Below are positions 8,127-17,735 of a stretch of DNA of 57,290 bases, in pieces. Within the stretch, counting starts at the first letter, position 1. The number at the start of each line of letters is the position of its first letter. Source of the stretch: Prochlorococcus sp. AG-449-G23 (GTDB lineage: Bacteria > Cyanobacteriota > Cyanobacteriia > PCC-6307 > Cyanobiaceae); contig QCQJ01000009.1 of the NCBI GenBank assembly GCA_003209585.1, forward strand, positions 1-57,290. The letters run 5' to 3'. Under the pieces are notes generated by a model. It was not told where the DNA came from, searched no databases, and was given only the letters and a program-made list of their open reading frames with translations. The position numbers and the translations under genes were made by a program.

Positions 8127-9888
8127 TTTTTAAAGCACCAAGCCAAATAACTTGAAAAGGGTCAAGCATAATATTTTTCCAATTGTATTTTGAAGATGAT
8201 AAAAAATCTCGCATATTAAAATCATCATCAATTTTTGCTGGTAGATCATTATCATTCAATTGATAATTAATTTTATTTTCAGTCATATTATGGATTGCAA
8301 AAACAGATTCTTGACCTTTGCCTCTTTTGATTACAACAATATCGCCTCTCCCTTTAGACAAACAATTCATTTCCGAACAAGGATGAAATTGCTTTAATTT
8401 TGATCTGACATCCATAGCATTACGAAGATATTTTAAGTTTTTATTAGCATTAGATTCAGGATTATTTAAAACAGATAAAAGATTGTCAGATTTAAATTTT
8501 TCTCTATTTAGGTCTCTTCTTTGACCTGTCATAGAAAAACTTTTTATATCATTTTCAGAAGCAAGTAATGCTGGCAGATAAAAAGCAGGAACCCCCTTTA
8601 AAGCAATTACTAATAATTGAGTCAAGATAAATCTCTCAAACTGGAATCTATTAGAATCCCTGCTGGAGTCCTCCATTGCGCTCCACCAACTAATATTTAA
8701 TTCATATGGTTTATCCTCACCATTAGATAAACGTCTATGACTAACTAGTCCCCCTCTTTTCTCACAGTTAATTAACAAATCTTTTATTCTCTGTTCATTC
8801 ATCAGACCCTCAAGAGCTCTTAACCCCACACCATCATGTGATGCAGTGAAATTAAAAAGAGTAGTATTATGTGGTAACTTAGGCCAATCAAAAATCCATG
8901 AGTTTAGAATATCAGCTCTTGAAGTAATAATTGCTTCCAGTAGAAGAGGGGGCAAAGGGAAATTATATGCCATATGGGCTTCATCTTCTGAAATAAGATA
9001 AGACAAATTTTCCTTTTGAGGAACATTGGTTTCTGTTATTAAAACCCCATCATCAAGAAGATTATTTAAAAGAACTCTTAAAATTTTCACAATCGAATGT
9101 GCTTTTGGCAAATGTAAACATGTTGTCCCTGATTCTTTCCAAATAAAACCTACAGCATCTAGTCTGAACCATTTAATTCCATTCGATAAATAAGTAATAA
9201 TTAAATTTAAGAACTCAAGATTCATTTTTGGATTATGCCAATTCAAATCAATTTGATCTGGACCAAAAGTAGTCCAAACTTGTTTAAGACCATCTTCAGT
9301 GTTTATTTGAGAGAACAAAGATGAACTTCTTGGCCTAACAACATTTGACCAGTCAAGATTTTGATCCGGTGAGAAAACATTTGATATTCCTGGTTCTTTG
9401 GATTTAATAAATTCTTGAACCCATGGGTGAGATGATGAAACATGGTTTAGTACCAAATCAGCCATTAAATCATGATTTTTTGAAATACTTTTAAGATCAT
9501 CCCAACTACCAAATTTCTCTTCTAATGTTTCATAACTAGAAACAGCAAAACCTCCATCACTTGTAGATTTAAGAAAAGGAAGAATATGTACAACCTTAGA
9601 AAGGCTGCCAAAATAATTGCTTAATAAATCTCGAAGAGTAATTAATGTTGCCTCACCATTTTTGTAAATACTATCTGCATAAGTTATCAAAACTGAATGA
9701 GATTCATTCCACCTTTCTTTATTACTTATTTCTTCATAAGCAGATTTCTCTGAGAAATCATCTAAAATCTGTAATAATTGATTTGAAATAAAATTAATTT
9801 CTTCTGTAGTATTATCTGAATAAATTGTTTCCAACAATTTACAAAGTTTTAATCTATCTAATTTTTTCTCTGAGTCAATTTGCTTCAC
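8119..9888 (-). CDS. GH13_18 sucrose/glucosylglycerate phosphorylase-like enzyme
   Basis: A 589-aa alpha-amylase-superfamily protein of the sucrose phosphorylase branch. Catalytic regions visible: MADLVLNHVSSSH (region I), WFRLDAVGF with nucleophile D244, LITETNVP with acid/base E286, and FTASHDGVG with D352. Members of this subfamily phosphorolyse sucrose or, as shown in other bacteria, glucosylglycerate. The neighbours (glycerate kinase, GpgP, GpgS) make glucosylglycerate the more likely substrate, giving glucose 1-phosphate and glycerate; this is inference. Sucrose remains the alternative. It is divergent from gpgS over a 50-base gap, which must hold both promoters. Confidence 0.8.
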   Translation of the reverse strand: MKQIDSEKKLDRLKLCKLLETIYSDNTTEEINFISNQLLQILDDFSEKSAYEEISNKERWNESHSVLITYADSIYKNGEATLITLRDLLSNYFGSLSKVVHILPFLKSTSDGGFAVSSYETLEEKFGSWDDLKSISKNHDLMADLVLNHVSSSHPWVQEFIKSKEPGISNVFSPDQNLDWSNVVRPRSSSLFSQINTEDGLKQVWTTFGPDQIDLNWHNPKMNLEFLNLIITYLSNGIKWFRLDAVGFIWKESGTTCLHLPKAHSIVKILRVLLNNLLDDGVLITETNVPQKENLSYLISEDEAHMAYNFPLPPLLLEAIITSRADILNSWIFDWPKLPHNTTLFNFTASHDGVGLRALEGLMNEQRIKDLLINCEKRGGLVSHRRLSNGEDKPYELNISWWSAMEDSSRDSNRFQFERFILTQLLVIALKGVPAFYLPALLASENDIKSFSMTGQRRDLNREKFKSDNLLSVLNNPESNANKNLKYLRNAMDVRSKLKQFHPCSEMNCLSKGRGDIVVIKRGKGQESVFAIHNMTENKINYQLNDNDLPAKIDDDFNMRDFLSSSKYNWKNIMLDPFQVIWLGALKND

Positions 9889-9938
9889 TTTGAAAAAATC
9901 ATTGAAGTATTAACACTATTCTGCACATCAATTAGAAA

Positions 9939-11165
9939 ATGGACTTTCAACAAGGGTTAATCACAACAATACATGAATATGGCGTAACTAAAGATTTACT
10001 AAAAGAATTAAACAAAAGTCTTAAAAAAAGATCAACAAGTATATTAATTCCTTGCTTATATGAAGAATTTGAACGCCCAGCATTAAAAGATATTAGAGAA
10101 GTTTTAAAAAACCTGACAGGATTAAATGAATTGGTTATTGCTCTCTCTGCGAAAACTGTTGAGCAAGTTAAAGCAGCAAAATCATTTTTTGATTCAATGC
10201 CATTTCAAGTTCATGTTCAATGGACTAATTCTCCTTCTGTAATAGAACTGTTAAAAAACCAGGAAAAAAATGGGTTGGAACTTTTAGGAACTCCTGGTAA
10301 GGGATGGGCCGTTTGGCAAGGTATAGGAGTTGCAACTAGAAAATCAGACGTTGTAGCCCTTTTTGACGCTGATATAAGAACTTTTAGTCCCTTGTACCCT
10401 TCAAGAATGATGCTCCCACTTTTAGATGAATCATATGGAATATCTTATGTAAAAGCTTTTTATAGCAGATTATCTTTAGAAACAAACCAATTACAAGGAA
10501 GAGCAACAAGATTATTTGTTGGTCCTTTATTAGCAAGTTTAGAGCAATTAGTTGGTAAGGGACCCTTTCTACAATATCTTCAATCATTCAGATACCCATT
10601 AGCTGGTGAGTTTGCTTTTACAAAAGACCTTGCTATGAATTTAAGAATTCCTTGTGACTGGGGTTTAGAAATAGGCTTATTATCAGAAGTTTATAGAAAC
10701 GTAAGAACATCTAAAATAGCCCAAGTTGACTTAGGTTTGTTTGATCATAAACATAAAAATATTGGTGATTCTTCTAAAGAAGGATTGCAAAAAATGTGTA
10801 CTGAAATCCTATCAAGTGTTTTGAGAGGTCTTATGGAGCATCAAGCAGAAACATTAACTAGCACTCAATTAGCAACTTTAGAAGTTCTTTATAAAAGAGT
10901 TGGAGAAGATAGGGTAAAGCAATTTGGTTTAGATTCAGCAGTAAATCAACTTCCATACGATAGGCATGAAGAAGAGCTATCAGTTCAAAAATTTGCGAAA
11001 CTATTAAGACCTGCCACAGAAGATTACCTAGCTTGCCCTACAACACAACAGTTACCAAGTTGGTCAAGAGTTCTCTCTTGTGAGAACAAACTGCAAGAGG
11101 ATTTAGCTATTGCTGGCTCAAAAGAAATAAAAACTAGTGAAAAAGAATTAATTAAAAACTTCTAA
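9939..11165 (+). CDS. gpgS: Glucosyl-3-phosphoglycerate synthase (GT81 type)
   Basis: Transfers glucose from a nucleotide sugar to 3-phosphoglycerate, first step of glucosylglycerate synthesis, a nitrogen-free compatible solute of marine cyanobacteria. GT-A fold features: nucleotide-binding strand [12 protein letters not shown] (about 33-43), [11 protein letters not shown] (118-128), and the metal-binding DAD in [10 protein letters not shown] (D143, D145). The EFAFTKDL and [10 protein letters not shown] blocks agree with GpgS. Length 408 aa is normal. Its TAA stop overlaps the stop of convergent ureC (CTAA, 11162-11165). Confidence 0.88.
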   Translation: MDFQQGLITTIHEYGVTKDLLKELNKSLKKRSTSILIPCLYEEFERPALKDIREVLKNLTGLNELVIALSAKTVEQVKAAKSFFDSMPFQVHVQWTNSPSVIELLKNQEKNGLELLGTPGKGWAVWQGIGVATRKSDVVALFDADIRTFSPLYPSRMMLPLLDESYGISYVKAFYSRLSLETNQLQGRATRLFVGPLLASLEQLVGKGPFLQYLQSFRYPLAGEFAFTKDLAMNLRIPCDWGLEIGLLSEVYRNVRTSKIAQVDLGLFDHKHKNIGDSSKEGLQKMCTEILSSVLRGLMEHQAETLTSTQLATLEVLYKRVGEDRVKQFGLDSAVNQLPYDRHEEELSVQKFAKLLRPATEDYLACPTTQQLPSWSRVLSCENKLQEDLAIAGSKEIKTSEKELIKNF

Positions 11166-12871
11166 AGCAAGAAGTACCTTTGCGCCATTGGAACTTCTTC
11201 AAGTGGTTCACAAGTAAGAAGCTCCCCATCGGAAAAAACTTCGTAAGTTTGAGGATCAACTGAAATATTAGGCAGTTTACTATTAAGTTTTAAATGTGAT
11301 TTATCAATATTTCTTGTATTTTCAACAGCAATACAATTCTTTTTTAAGCCTAATTTCTTTGGAATATCTTGATCTATTGAATTCTTACTTAAAAAGGTAA
11401 AAGAACTCTTAGTTAAGGAATTGCCAAAATTTGCAAACATAGGTCTACCATGAACTGGCCCTGGAGTTGGAATTGAAGCATTTGCATCACCCATTTGAGA
11501 CCAAACTATAGACCCCCCTTTGACAACTAATTCAGGCTTAACTGCAAAAAATGAAGGTTTCCATAATACTAAATCTGCAATTTTTCCCTTTTCTATAGAT
11601 CCAACGTATTTATTAATGCCATGAGCTATTGCAGGGTTAATCGTGACTTTAGAAATGTATCTCTTAACTCTATAATTATCATTCCTATCAGAATCCTGAG
11701 ATAGCGGCCCCCTTTGGACTTTCATTTTATGTGCGGTTTGAAAAGTTCTTGTAATCACTTCACCAACTCTTCCCATAGCTTGAGAATCACTAGCAATAAT
11801 TGAAAAGGCACCTACATCATGCAAGATATCCTCAGCTGCAATAGTCTCTCTTCTGATCCTTGATTCCGCGAAAGCGATATCTTCTGGAATTTTAGAATCT
11901 AAATGATGACAAACCATTAACATGTCAAGATGTTCTTCTAATGTGTTCCTTGTATAAGGTCTTGTTGGATTTGTGCTACTAGGAAGAACATTTGTTTCTC
12001 CACAGATTTTTATAATGTCTGGAGCATGACCTCCACCTGCTCCTTCGGTATGAAAAGTATGAATAGTTCTTCCTGCAATAGCGTTGATGGTATCTTCAAC
12101 AAAGCCTGCCTCATTCAAAGTATCAGTATGAATACATACTTGTACGTCAAACTTATCTGCAACATTTAGACAAGAATTTATTGTAGAAGGAGTGGTTCCC
12201 CAATCCTCATGAAGCTTCAATCCACATGCACCAGCCTCAACCTGATCAATAAGATTTCTCTCGTTTGTTGAGTTTCCTTTTCCAAAAAATCCTAAATTCA
12301 TAGGAAATGCTTCTGCAGATTGAAGCATTCTTGAAATGTGAAAATAACCTGGAGTACAAGTAGTAGCATTTGTACCAGTTGCAGGTCCAGTTCCTCCTCC
12401 CAACATGGTTGTAATTCCAGAGGCTAGTGCTGTCTCAATTTGTTGGGGACAGATAAAGTGAATATGGGTATCTATTGAACCTGCAGTAAGAATATGCCCC
12501 TCTCCAGCTATTACTTCTGTTGATGCACCAATAACAATATCAACATTATCCTGGATATCAGGATTGCCGGCCTTACCAATTTCAAAAATCTTTCCATCTT
12601 TTATACCCACATCAGCCTTAATTATTCCCCACCAATCTACGATCAAAGCATTAGTTATTACGGTATCTACAGCCCCATCAGCTCTTCTTACTTGAGACTG
12701 CCCCATCCCATCTCGAATAACTTTACCTCCACCAAATTTAACTTCATCTCCGTATGTAGTTAAATCTTTTTCTACTTCTATAAAAAGTTCGGTGTCAGCT
12801 AGCCTTACTCTATCTCCTGTAGTGGGTCCGTAAGTTTGAGCGTAAGTTTTTCTATCAATTTTATAAGACAT
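11162..12871 (-). CDS. ureC: Urease alpha subunit
   Basis: Catalytic nickel subunit that hydrolyses urea to ammonia and carbamate. The Ni-binding histidines THIHF are at 135-139 (H136, H138), the carbamylated Lys is K219 in GLKLHEDWG, and the active-site flap is in MLMVCHHLD. Length 569 aa and the N-terminal [16 protein letters not shown] block are standard. It is the last gene of a minus-strand ureD-A-B-C run, starting 4 bases after ureB, and ends tail-to-tail with gpgS. Confidence 0.98.
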   Translation of the reverse strand: MSYKIDRKTYAQTYGPTTGDRVRLADTELFIEVEKDLTTYGDEVKFGGGKVIRDGMGQSQVRRADGAVDTVITNALIVDWWGIIKADVGIKDGKIFEIGKAGNPDIQDNVDIVIGASTEVIAGEGHILTAGSIDTHIHFICPQQIETALASGITTMLGGGTGPATGTNATTCTPGYFHISRMLQSAEAFPMNLGFFGKGNSTNERNLIDQVEAGACGLKLHEDWGTTPSTINSCLNVADKFDVQVCIHTDTLNEAGFVEDTINAIAGRTIHTFHTEGAGGGHAPDIIKICGETNVLPSSTNPTRPYTRNTLEEHLDMLMVCHHLDSKIPEDIAFAESRIRRETIAAEDILHDVGAFSIIASDSQAMGRVGEVITRTFQTAHKMKVQRGPLSQDSDRNDNYRVKRYISKVTINPAIAHGINKYVGSIEKGKIADLVLWKPSFFAVKPELVVKGGSIVWSQMGDANASIPTPGPVHGRPMFANFGNSLTKSSFTFLSKNSIDQDIPKKLGLKKNCIAVENTRNIDKSHLKLNSKLPNISVDPQTYEVFSDGELLTCEPLEEVPMAQRYFLL

Positions 12872-12875
12872 AATT

Positions 12876-13196
12876 TTAACTATTTAAAGAACCATTAATT
12901 AATGAATTAAAACCATATACATTTCTTAAACCTGAAAATGGCACTAATTTGACATCTGTTGTATCACCCGGTTCAAACCTAATTGCTGTTCCAGCAGGAA
13001 TATCAAGACGCATACCTTTTGTTATTTCTCGATCAAAAATTAAGGCCCTATTAGCTTCAAAAAAATGATAATGAGATCCAACTTGCACAGGTCTATCTCC
13101 AGAATTAGATACCGTTACTGTTTTAACTTGTTTACTAAGATTTAGTTCGATTTCACCTTCTTCAGGAATTATTTCGCCAGGAATTAAATTACTCAT
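12876..13196 (-). CDS. ureB: Urease beta subunit
   Basis: Structural subunit of the urease (alpha-beta-gamma)3 complex. The beginning [15 protein letters not shown], the central [14 protein letters not shown] and the C-terminal [11 protein letters not shown] are the UreB signature blocks. The 106-aa length is normal. It is 2 bases from ureA and 4 bases from ureC, so the three subunits are clearly co-translated. Confidence 0.97.
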   Translation of the reverse strand: MSNLIPGEIIPEEGEIELNLSKQVKTVTVSNSGDRPVQVGSHYHFFEANRALIFDREITKGMRLDIPAGTAIRFEPGDTTDVKLVPFSGLRNVYGFNSLINGSLNS

Positions 13197-13198
13197 AA

Positions 13199-13501
13199 CT
13201 AATTAATCGGATTGTGAATAGTAACTAATTTAGTCCCATCTGGGAAAACCGCTTCTATTTGAACTTCATCAACCATTTCAGGAATGCCCTCCATAACTTG
13301 TGATTTTGAAAGCCAGGTAGTTCCCTCTGACATTAATTGACTTACACTTTTACCATCTCGTGCTCCTTCAAGAACTTGAAAACTTAAAAAAGCAATTGTT
13401 TCAGGATAATTAAGCTTAAGACCTCGACTGAGCCTTCTTTCAGCTAAGAGCGCAGCAGAAAAAACCAATAATTTATCTTTTTCTTGAGGTGAAAGATGCA
13501 T
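13199..13501 (-). CDS. ureA: Urease gamma subunit
   Basis: Smallest urease structural subunit: [34 protein letters not shown] is the typical N terminus, followed by [10 protein letters not shown] and [20 protein letters not shown] at the C terminus. Exactly 100 aa, the family length. It lies 50 bases downstream of ureD. Confidence 0.97.
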   Translation of the reverse strand: MHLSPQEKDKLLVFSAALLAERRLSRGLKLNYPETIAFLSFQVLEGARDGKSVSQLMSEGTTWLSKSQVMEGIPEMVDEVQIEAVFPDGTKLVTIHNPIN

Positions 13502-13551
13502 AATAAAAAATTAATCTATAAATTCTTAAAAAAGGTTCTTTCTGAACATAA

Positions 13552-14454
13552 TTAATAATTCATAGAATCTTGTAAAGGCCATACACCCTGATATTTTGGC
13601 TCACAAAATCCACAAACAGACCTAATTTGTTTCCAAATACAAAAAAAACATTTTCTAGCATCTTGAGAAGAACTTCCTAGGAATCGTACAGAGATTCCAT
13701 TTTCAAGGATTCCAATAGATAAATTATTATTAGTTTCATCGAAAATCTTTTTTATATTTCCTACAAGATTATTTATTTTTGACTTGGAGAAATCTTTTTC
13801 GCAAATCCAAATTAAGGATCCAAAAACAGGCATGTAATCCATGCCTGACTTAGCCACAAAACTTGCCTTAGATAATTCAATCTGATCAAAATATTCCCAA
13901 TCATCAAGTAAATCATTATTTCTTATAATTTCTAATTTAGACCTAAAAACTCCACTCTCAATAGATTCTCCGGATGAAGATCTTCCAAGTCTTATTAAAT
14001 CAGTAAATAAAAAACTTGAAGTTTCTGATATAGATACTTTAAAAATTTGCTCATACAAACCATTTGCAAAGATGATTGTTTCTTGGGGAAGAAACTCTAA
14101 ATGAGAATTGTCAAGAATGTTTATGAGATTCTTTTGCTTTGAAAAACTTCCTTTTGGATTGATTTTAGATCTTCCAACTGATCCATATACTTTTTGAGCT
14201 GATGAGGTAGTTAACAAAACCTTAGAGTTTTTTTCAAGATTTACCTCAAACTCAAGTAAATCACCTCCTACCAATCCCCCTGCAGTATGTAGAACAGGCA
14301 AAATGCATCTGCCCTCTTGATCATGAGTAGACTTTAATAACTTATAAGGAGAAGTTGATTTAGATTTAAAGATTGTTTTATCAACATTTCCTAAACTTGC
14401 TTTATTATTGAAAAAATTTAAGAAACAATTACCTTCCCATGAAGTTTTAATCAT
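13552..14454 (-). CDS. ureD: Urease accessory protein UreD
   Basis: Scaffold/chaperone that with UreF and UreG loads nickel into apo-urease. Family blocks: [58 protein letters not shown] and [16 protein letters not shown]. Length 300 aa is as expected. It heads the minus-strand ureDABC operon and is divergent from ureE over only 42 bases. Confidence 0.95.
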   Translation of the reverse strand: MIKTSWEGNCFLNFFNNKASLGNVDKTIFKSKSTSPYKLLKSTHDQEGRCILPVLHTAGGLVGGDLLEFEVNLEKNSKVLLTTSSAQKVYGSVGRSKINPKGSFSKQKNLINILDNSHLEFLPQETIIFANGLYEQIFKVSISETSSFLFTDLIRLGRSSSGESIESGVFRSKLEIIRNNDLLDDWEYFDQIELSKASFVAKSGMDYMPVFGSLIWICEKDFSKSKINNLVGNIKKIFDETNNNLSIGILENGISVRFLGSSSQDARKCFFCIWKQIRSVCGFCEPKYQGVWPLQDSMNY

Positions 14455-14496
14455 AAATTGTTTTCTTTAATTACTAAATTAAAGTAACCAAAAATT

Positions 14497-14952
14497 TTGA
14501 TTATGAGAATGAATAAACAAATTGTTGTAACTGATTGGATTAAGGAGAAACCGAAATTAGGTTCATTTTTAAAACTTACCTTAAGTTCAGATGAAAGAAG
14601 AATCTTAAGAGGTAAAAGAATAACTGATTGTGATCAAGAGATAATTTTACAATTACCTAGAAAGGGCAAATTAAATGACGGAGATATTCTTTCAACTAAT
14701 GAGTCCAATTTTTATGTAGAGATAATTGCCAAAACAGAAGATTTAATTGAAATAAGTTCAAATTCTAAAATTGAGCTAATTAAAACTGCCTATCATCTCG
14801 GAAATCGGCACGTGGAAGTAGAAATTGAAGAAGACATTCTTCTAACAAAAGGTGATTACGTAATTGAAAATATGCTTAAAAATTTTAATGTTGATATCGT
14901 AAATACCCAGAAAAAATTTTTTCCAGAAAGAGGTGCCCATAGTCATGAGTAA
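14497..14952 (+). CDS. ureE: Urease accessory protein UreE (nickel metallochaperone)
   Basis: Delivers Ni(II) to the UreDFG-urease complex. The conserved metal-site region AYHLGNRHVEVEIEED is present; the C-terminal tail is short (GAHSHE) with only two His instead of a long His-rich tail, so the Ni-storage function seen in some UreE is unlikely. Alternative starts are the ATG at 14497 and the in-frame ATG at 14503. It overlaps ureF, indicating coupled translation. Confidence 0.92.
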   Translation: MIMRMNKQIVVTDWIKEKPKLGSFLKLTLSSDERRILRGKRITDCDQEIILQLPRKGKLNDGDILSTNESNFYVEIIAKTEDLIEISSNSKIELIKTAYHLGNRHVEVEIEEDILLTKGDYVIENMLKNFNVDIVNTQKKFFPERGAHSHE

Positions 14953-15631
14953 AAGTCACTTATTAAAATATTTATTAATAAGCCCTAACCTACCAGTTGG
15001 AGGATTTTGTTATTCGGAGGGATTGGAGTGCTACCTTAATAATAAAGATTTAAAAGACTCAAATTCGGTAAAAGAATTAATCATAAGTGAACTAAAAATT
15101 GGCCAGATCAGAATAGATGCTAGATTTCTATTGGATTTTTATGATGTTTTCAATGAGTTAAAAGACGGCAAAAATTTTAAACCTAATTTGAAAAAGCTTT
15201 TGAGTTTAGATAAATGGATCCTCTCATCAAAAGACTCTGTCGAAATGAGAGAACAACAGTTTCAAATGGCAAAATCTCTTTTTGATTTAACCAAAGAATT
15301 TGGATTAGAATATCTTTATAAAAAAAATAAAAAGAATTCCTGGCCTTTAGCGTGGAGTTGGGCTTGTTACTGTTTTGAAATTACAAAGTTAGAAATGGTT
15401 GAGAATTTTTTCTACGCGTGGAGTGCAAACCAACTGAGTGCAGCAATAAGAATTATTCCTATTGGCTCAACAAAAGCACAATTAATTCAGAGAGACCTTT
15501 TAGCAATAATTTCAAAAGTTTCTAAAGAAATTATGGACAAAGAAATTGATGACATCTATTTTGGCAATGTAGGTTTAGCTATGGCACAACAAAATCATAA
15601 TGACCTTTATACAAAACTTTTTAGAAATTAA
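14945..15631 (+). CDS. ureF: Urease accessory protein UreF
   Basis: Activator of the UreG GTPase within the urease maturation complex. N-terminal LLKYLLISPNLPVGGFCYSEGLE is the UreF signature (usually S-P-x-x-P-V-G-x-F-x-Y-S-x-G-L-E); REQQFQMAKSL and LSAAIRIIPIGSTKAQ follow. I chose the ATG at 14945 (MSKSHLL, 228 aa, 8-base overlap with ureE) over the upstream in-frame GTG at 14933, because it matches where homology begins. Confidence 0.93.
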   Translation: MSKSHLLKYLLISPNLPVGGFCYSEGLECYLNNKDLKDSNSVKELIISELKIGQIRIDARFLLDFYDVFNELKDGKNFKPNLKKLLSLDKWILSSKDSVEMREQQFQMAKSLFDLTKEFGLEYLYKKNKKNSWPLAWSWACYCFEITKLEMVENFFYAWSANQLSAAIRIIPIGSTKAQLIQRDLLAIISKVSKEIMDKEIDDIYFGNVGLAMAQQNHNDLYTKLFRN

Positions 15632-15634
15632 TTC

Positions 15635-16246
15635 ATGAGCAGCAAATTGAGAGTAGGGGTTGCTGGGCCTGTAGGTTCAGGAAAAACTGCATTAGTAGAG
15701 ACTCTATGCTTAAGCCTGAAAAAAAATTATGAGATAGCAGTTGTCACGAATGACATCTACACCAAAGAAGATGCTAACTTTCTAATAAATAAAAAAGTTT
15801 TAGAGGAAGGAAGGATCATTGGTGTAGAAACAGGAGGTTGTCCTCATACAGCGATAAGAGAGGATTGTTCCTTAAATAAAAATGCAGTTTTAGATTTAGA
15901 AAATAAATATAATCCTTTAGATTTTGTTTTTGTAGAAAGTGGAGGCGATAATTTAGCATCTAGTTTTAGTCCAGAACTTGTAGATTTATCAATATACGTG
16001 ATTGATGTATCTGCTGGAGACAAAATTCCTAGAAAAGGGGGGCCAGGCATAACAAGATCAGATTTATTATTAATAAACAAAATTGACTTAGCAGATATGG
16101 TTGGTGCAGATTTAAATATTATGAAAAGTGATACGGAATTTATGAGAAAAGGGAAACCTTGGTTTTTTACCAACCTTTGTAGCGGAACAGGAGTTGAAGA
16201 AATAACTCAATTTTTAGAATCACATATACCAAACAATCGAAACTAG
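15635..16246 (+). CDS. ureG: Urease accessory GTPase UreG
   Basis: SIMIBI-class GTPase that powers nickel insertion. P-loop [12 protein letters not shown] at about residues 10-21, metal-binding motif [10 protein letters not shown] (Cys-Pro-His), [10 protein letters not shown], and the G4 motif INKIDLAD. 203 aa, standard. It starts 3 bases after ureF stops and closes the plus-strand ureEFG operon. Confidence 0.97.
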   Translation: MSSKLRVGVAGPVGSGKTALVETLCLSLKKNYEIAVVTNDIYTKEDANFLINKKVLEEGRIIGVETGGCPHTAIREDCSLNKNAVLDLENKYNPLDFVFVESGGDNLASSFSPELVDLSIYVIDVSAGDKIPRKGGPGITRSDLLLINKIDLADMVGADLNIMKSDTEFMRKGKPWFFTNLCSGTGVEEITQFLESHIPNNRN

Positions 16247-16284
16247 AAAAATGTCCATTAGTAATATATTGGATTCAACAAAAA

Positions 16285-16326
16285 GTTACGACTGATACAA
16301 AACTAATCCTCACTCGTTAATAACTT
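16285..16326 (+). promoter_or_regulatory. NtcA-activated promoter before urtA
   Basis: GTT-N8-TAC at 16285-16298 (consensus GTA-N8-TAC, one mismatch), followed after exactly 22 bases by TAACTT at 16321-16326, which fits the TAN3T -10 element. This spacing is the classical class II NtcA layout in cyanobacteria. It predicts nitrogen-limitation induction of urtA and the transporter operon by NtcA. It is read by eye, not tested. Confidence 0.7.
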
Positions 16327-16374
16327 TTACTTTATCCCCCTAATGAGGGTCAATTACCTAATTTATCCTAATTC

Positions 16375-17652
16375 ATGAGAATTTCAAGGCGTATTTTGGC
16401 AGGATTAGCTACTGCCTCACTTGCTGTCACAGCAACTTCATGTGGTGGAGGCGGAACCTCAGGAAGTTTCGATGACACAGTAACCGTCGGTATTTTACAT
16501 TCGTTATCTGGAACAATGGCGATCTCTGAATCAACACTTGTTGATACTGAAAAGATGGCTATTGAAGAGATAAATGCTGCTGGTGGTGTAACAGTTGGCG
16601 GCAAAAGCTACAAAATAGAATACATAGTCGAAGATGGTGCATCTGACTGGCCAACTTTTGCTGAAAAATCCAAAAAACTTATAGACCAAGACGGTGTTCC
16701 TGTCGTATTTGGTGGATGGACATCTGCAAGTAGAAAGGCAATGTTACCTGTCTACGAATCAAAAGATGCGTTCCTGTACTACCCAATTCAATATGAAGCT
16801 CAAGAATGTTCAAACAACATTTTCTATACAGGAGCCACACCAAACCAACAATCAGAACCCGCTACAGATTTCATGTATAAGCGTTCTCCAGCAGCTGGTG
16901 GTGATTTCTTCCTTGTAGGTTCTGATTATGTTTTCCCAAGGACTTCAAACACAATCACAAAAGCTCAGGTAAAACAGTTAGGCGGTAAAGTAGTTGGAGA
17001 AGATTATCTTCCATTGGGAAATACTGAAGTTGCTCCAATTATCTCAAAAATTAAAAAAGCGTTGCCAGACGGTGGAATTATCATTAACACTCTTAATGGT
17101 GACCAAAACGTCGCATTCTTCAAACAGATTCAAGACGCAGGTATCACACCTTCAAGTGGTTACTACGTAATGAACTATTCAATTGCTGAAGAAGAGATTA
17201 GTACAATTGGTCCTGAGTTCCTTGAAGGTCACTACGGAGCTTGGAACTACATGATGTCAATTGATACTCCTGCATCTAAGAAATTTGCTGCAAGTTTCAA
17301 GAAAAGATGGGGAGCTGATCGTGTTGTAGCTGATCCTCAAGAATCTGCTTATAACATGGTTTATTTATGGAAACAGGCAGTAGAAGATGCTGGAACATTT
17401 GACGACAACGCAGTAAGGGAAGCCCTTGTTGGACAAAAGTTTGATGCTCCACAAGGACCTGTTGAAGTTATGCCTAATCACCACTTATCTCAAACAGTAA
17501 GAATTGGAGAGATTAATGCAGAGGGTGGATTTACAATCCTTGAAGAGACAGGAGTTGTTCTTCCCCAAGCATGGAACCAAAAGCATCCAAGTTCAAAAGG
17601 ATTTGCATGCGATTGGACAGATCCTTCAAAAGGAGAAAAGTATAAGCTTTAA
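16375..17652 (+). CDS. urtA: Urea ABC transporter, substrate-binding lipoprotein
   Basis: Periplasmic urea-binding protein. N terminus MRISRRILAGLATASLAVTA followed by TSCGGGG is a lipoprotein signal with Cys about residue 23, so it is probably tethered to the membrane. Mature blocks VGILHSLSGTMAISE, VFGGWTSASRKAMLPV and the FYTGATPNQQ region belong to the UrtA/AmiC type I binding-protein family. Length 425 aa is usual. G+C and codon use look higher than the neighbours, consistent with a highly expressed gene. An NtcA-type promoter lies upstream and a hairpin terminator downstream. Confidence 0.96.
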   Translation: MRISRRILAGLATASLAVTATSCGGGGTSGSFDDTVTVGILHSLSGTMAISESTLVDTEKMAIEEINAAGGVTVGGKSYKIEYIVEDGASDWPTFAEKSKKLIDQDGVPVVFGGWTSASRKAMLPVYESKDAFLYYPIQYEAQECSNNIFYTGATPNQQSEPATDFMYKRSPAAGGDFFLVGSDYVFPRTSNTITKAQVKQLGGKVVGEDYLPLGNTEVAPIISKIKKALPDGGIIINTLNGDQNVAFFKQIQDAGITPSSGYYVMNYSIAEEEISTIGPEFLEGHYGAWNYMMSIDTPASKKFAASFKKRWGADRVVADPQESAYNMVYLWKQAVEDAGTFDDNAVREALVGQKFDAPQGPVEVMPNHHLSQTVRIGEINAEGGFTILEETGVVLPQAWNQKHPSSKGFACDWTDPSKGEKYKL

Positions 17653-17677
17653 TCTAATTAAAACCTATACTTCAAAA

Positions 17678-17703
17678 TAAAAGGAGGTTAACACCTCCTT
17701 TTA
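17678..17703 (+). terminator. Hairpin between urtA and urtB (terminator/attenuator)
   Basis: A 10-bp stem AAAAGGAGG / CCTCCTTTT (plus a flanking T-A pair) with a six-base loop TTAACA, followed by TATTTTAT. It lies 25 bases after the urtA stop. It probably ends most transcripts or stabilises the urtA message so that the binding protein exceeds the permease genes. Confidence 0.75.
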
Positions 17704-17735
17704 TTTTATATAATCAAATATTTTCTTTTTCTAAA

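Noticed and set aside
9889..9938. Possible operator in the gpgS / GH13 divergent gap
   Set aside because: No symmetric or known motif could be read in the 50 bases.
14455..14496. Possible NtcA site between ureD and ureE
   Set aside because: GT and AC halves are spaced by 11, not 10, bases and no -10 fits; not supported.
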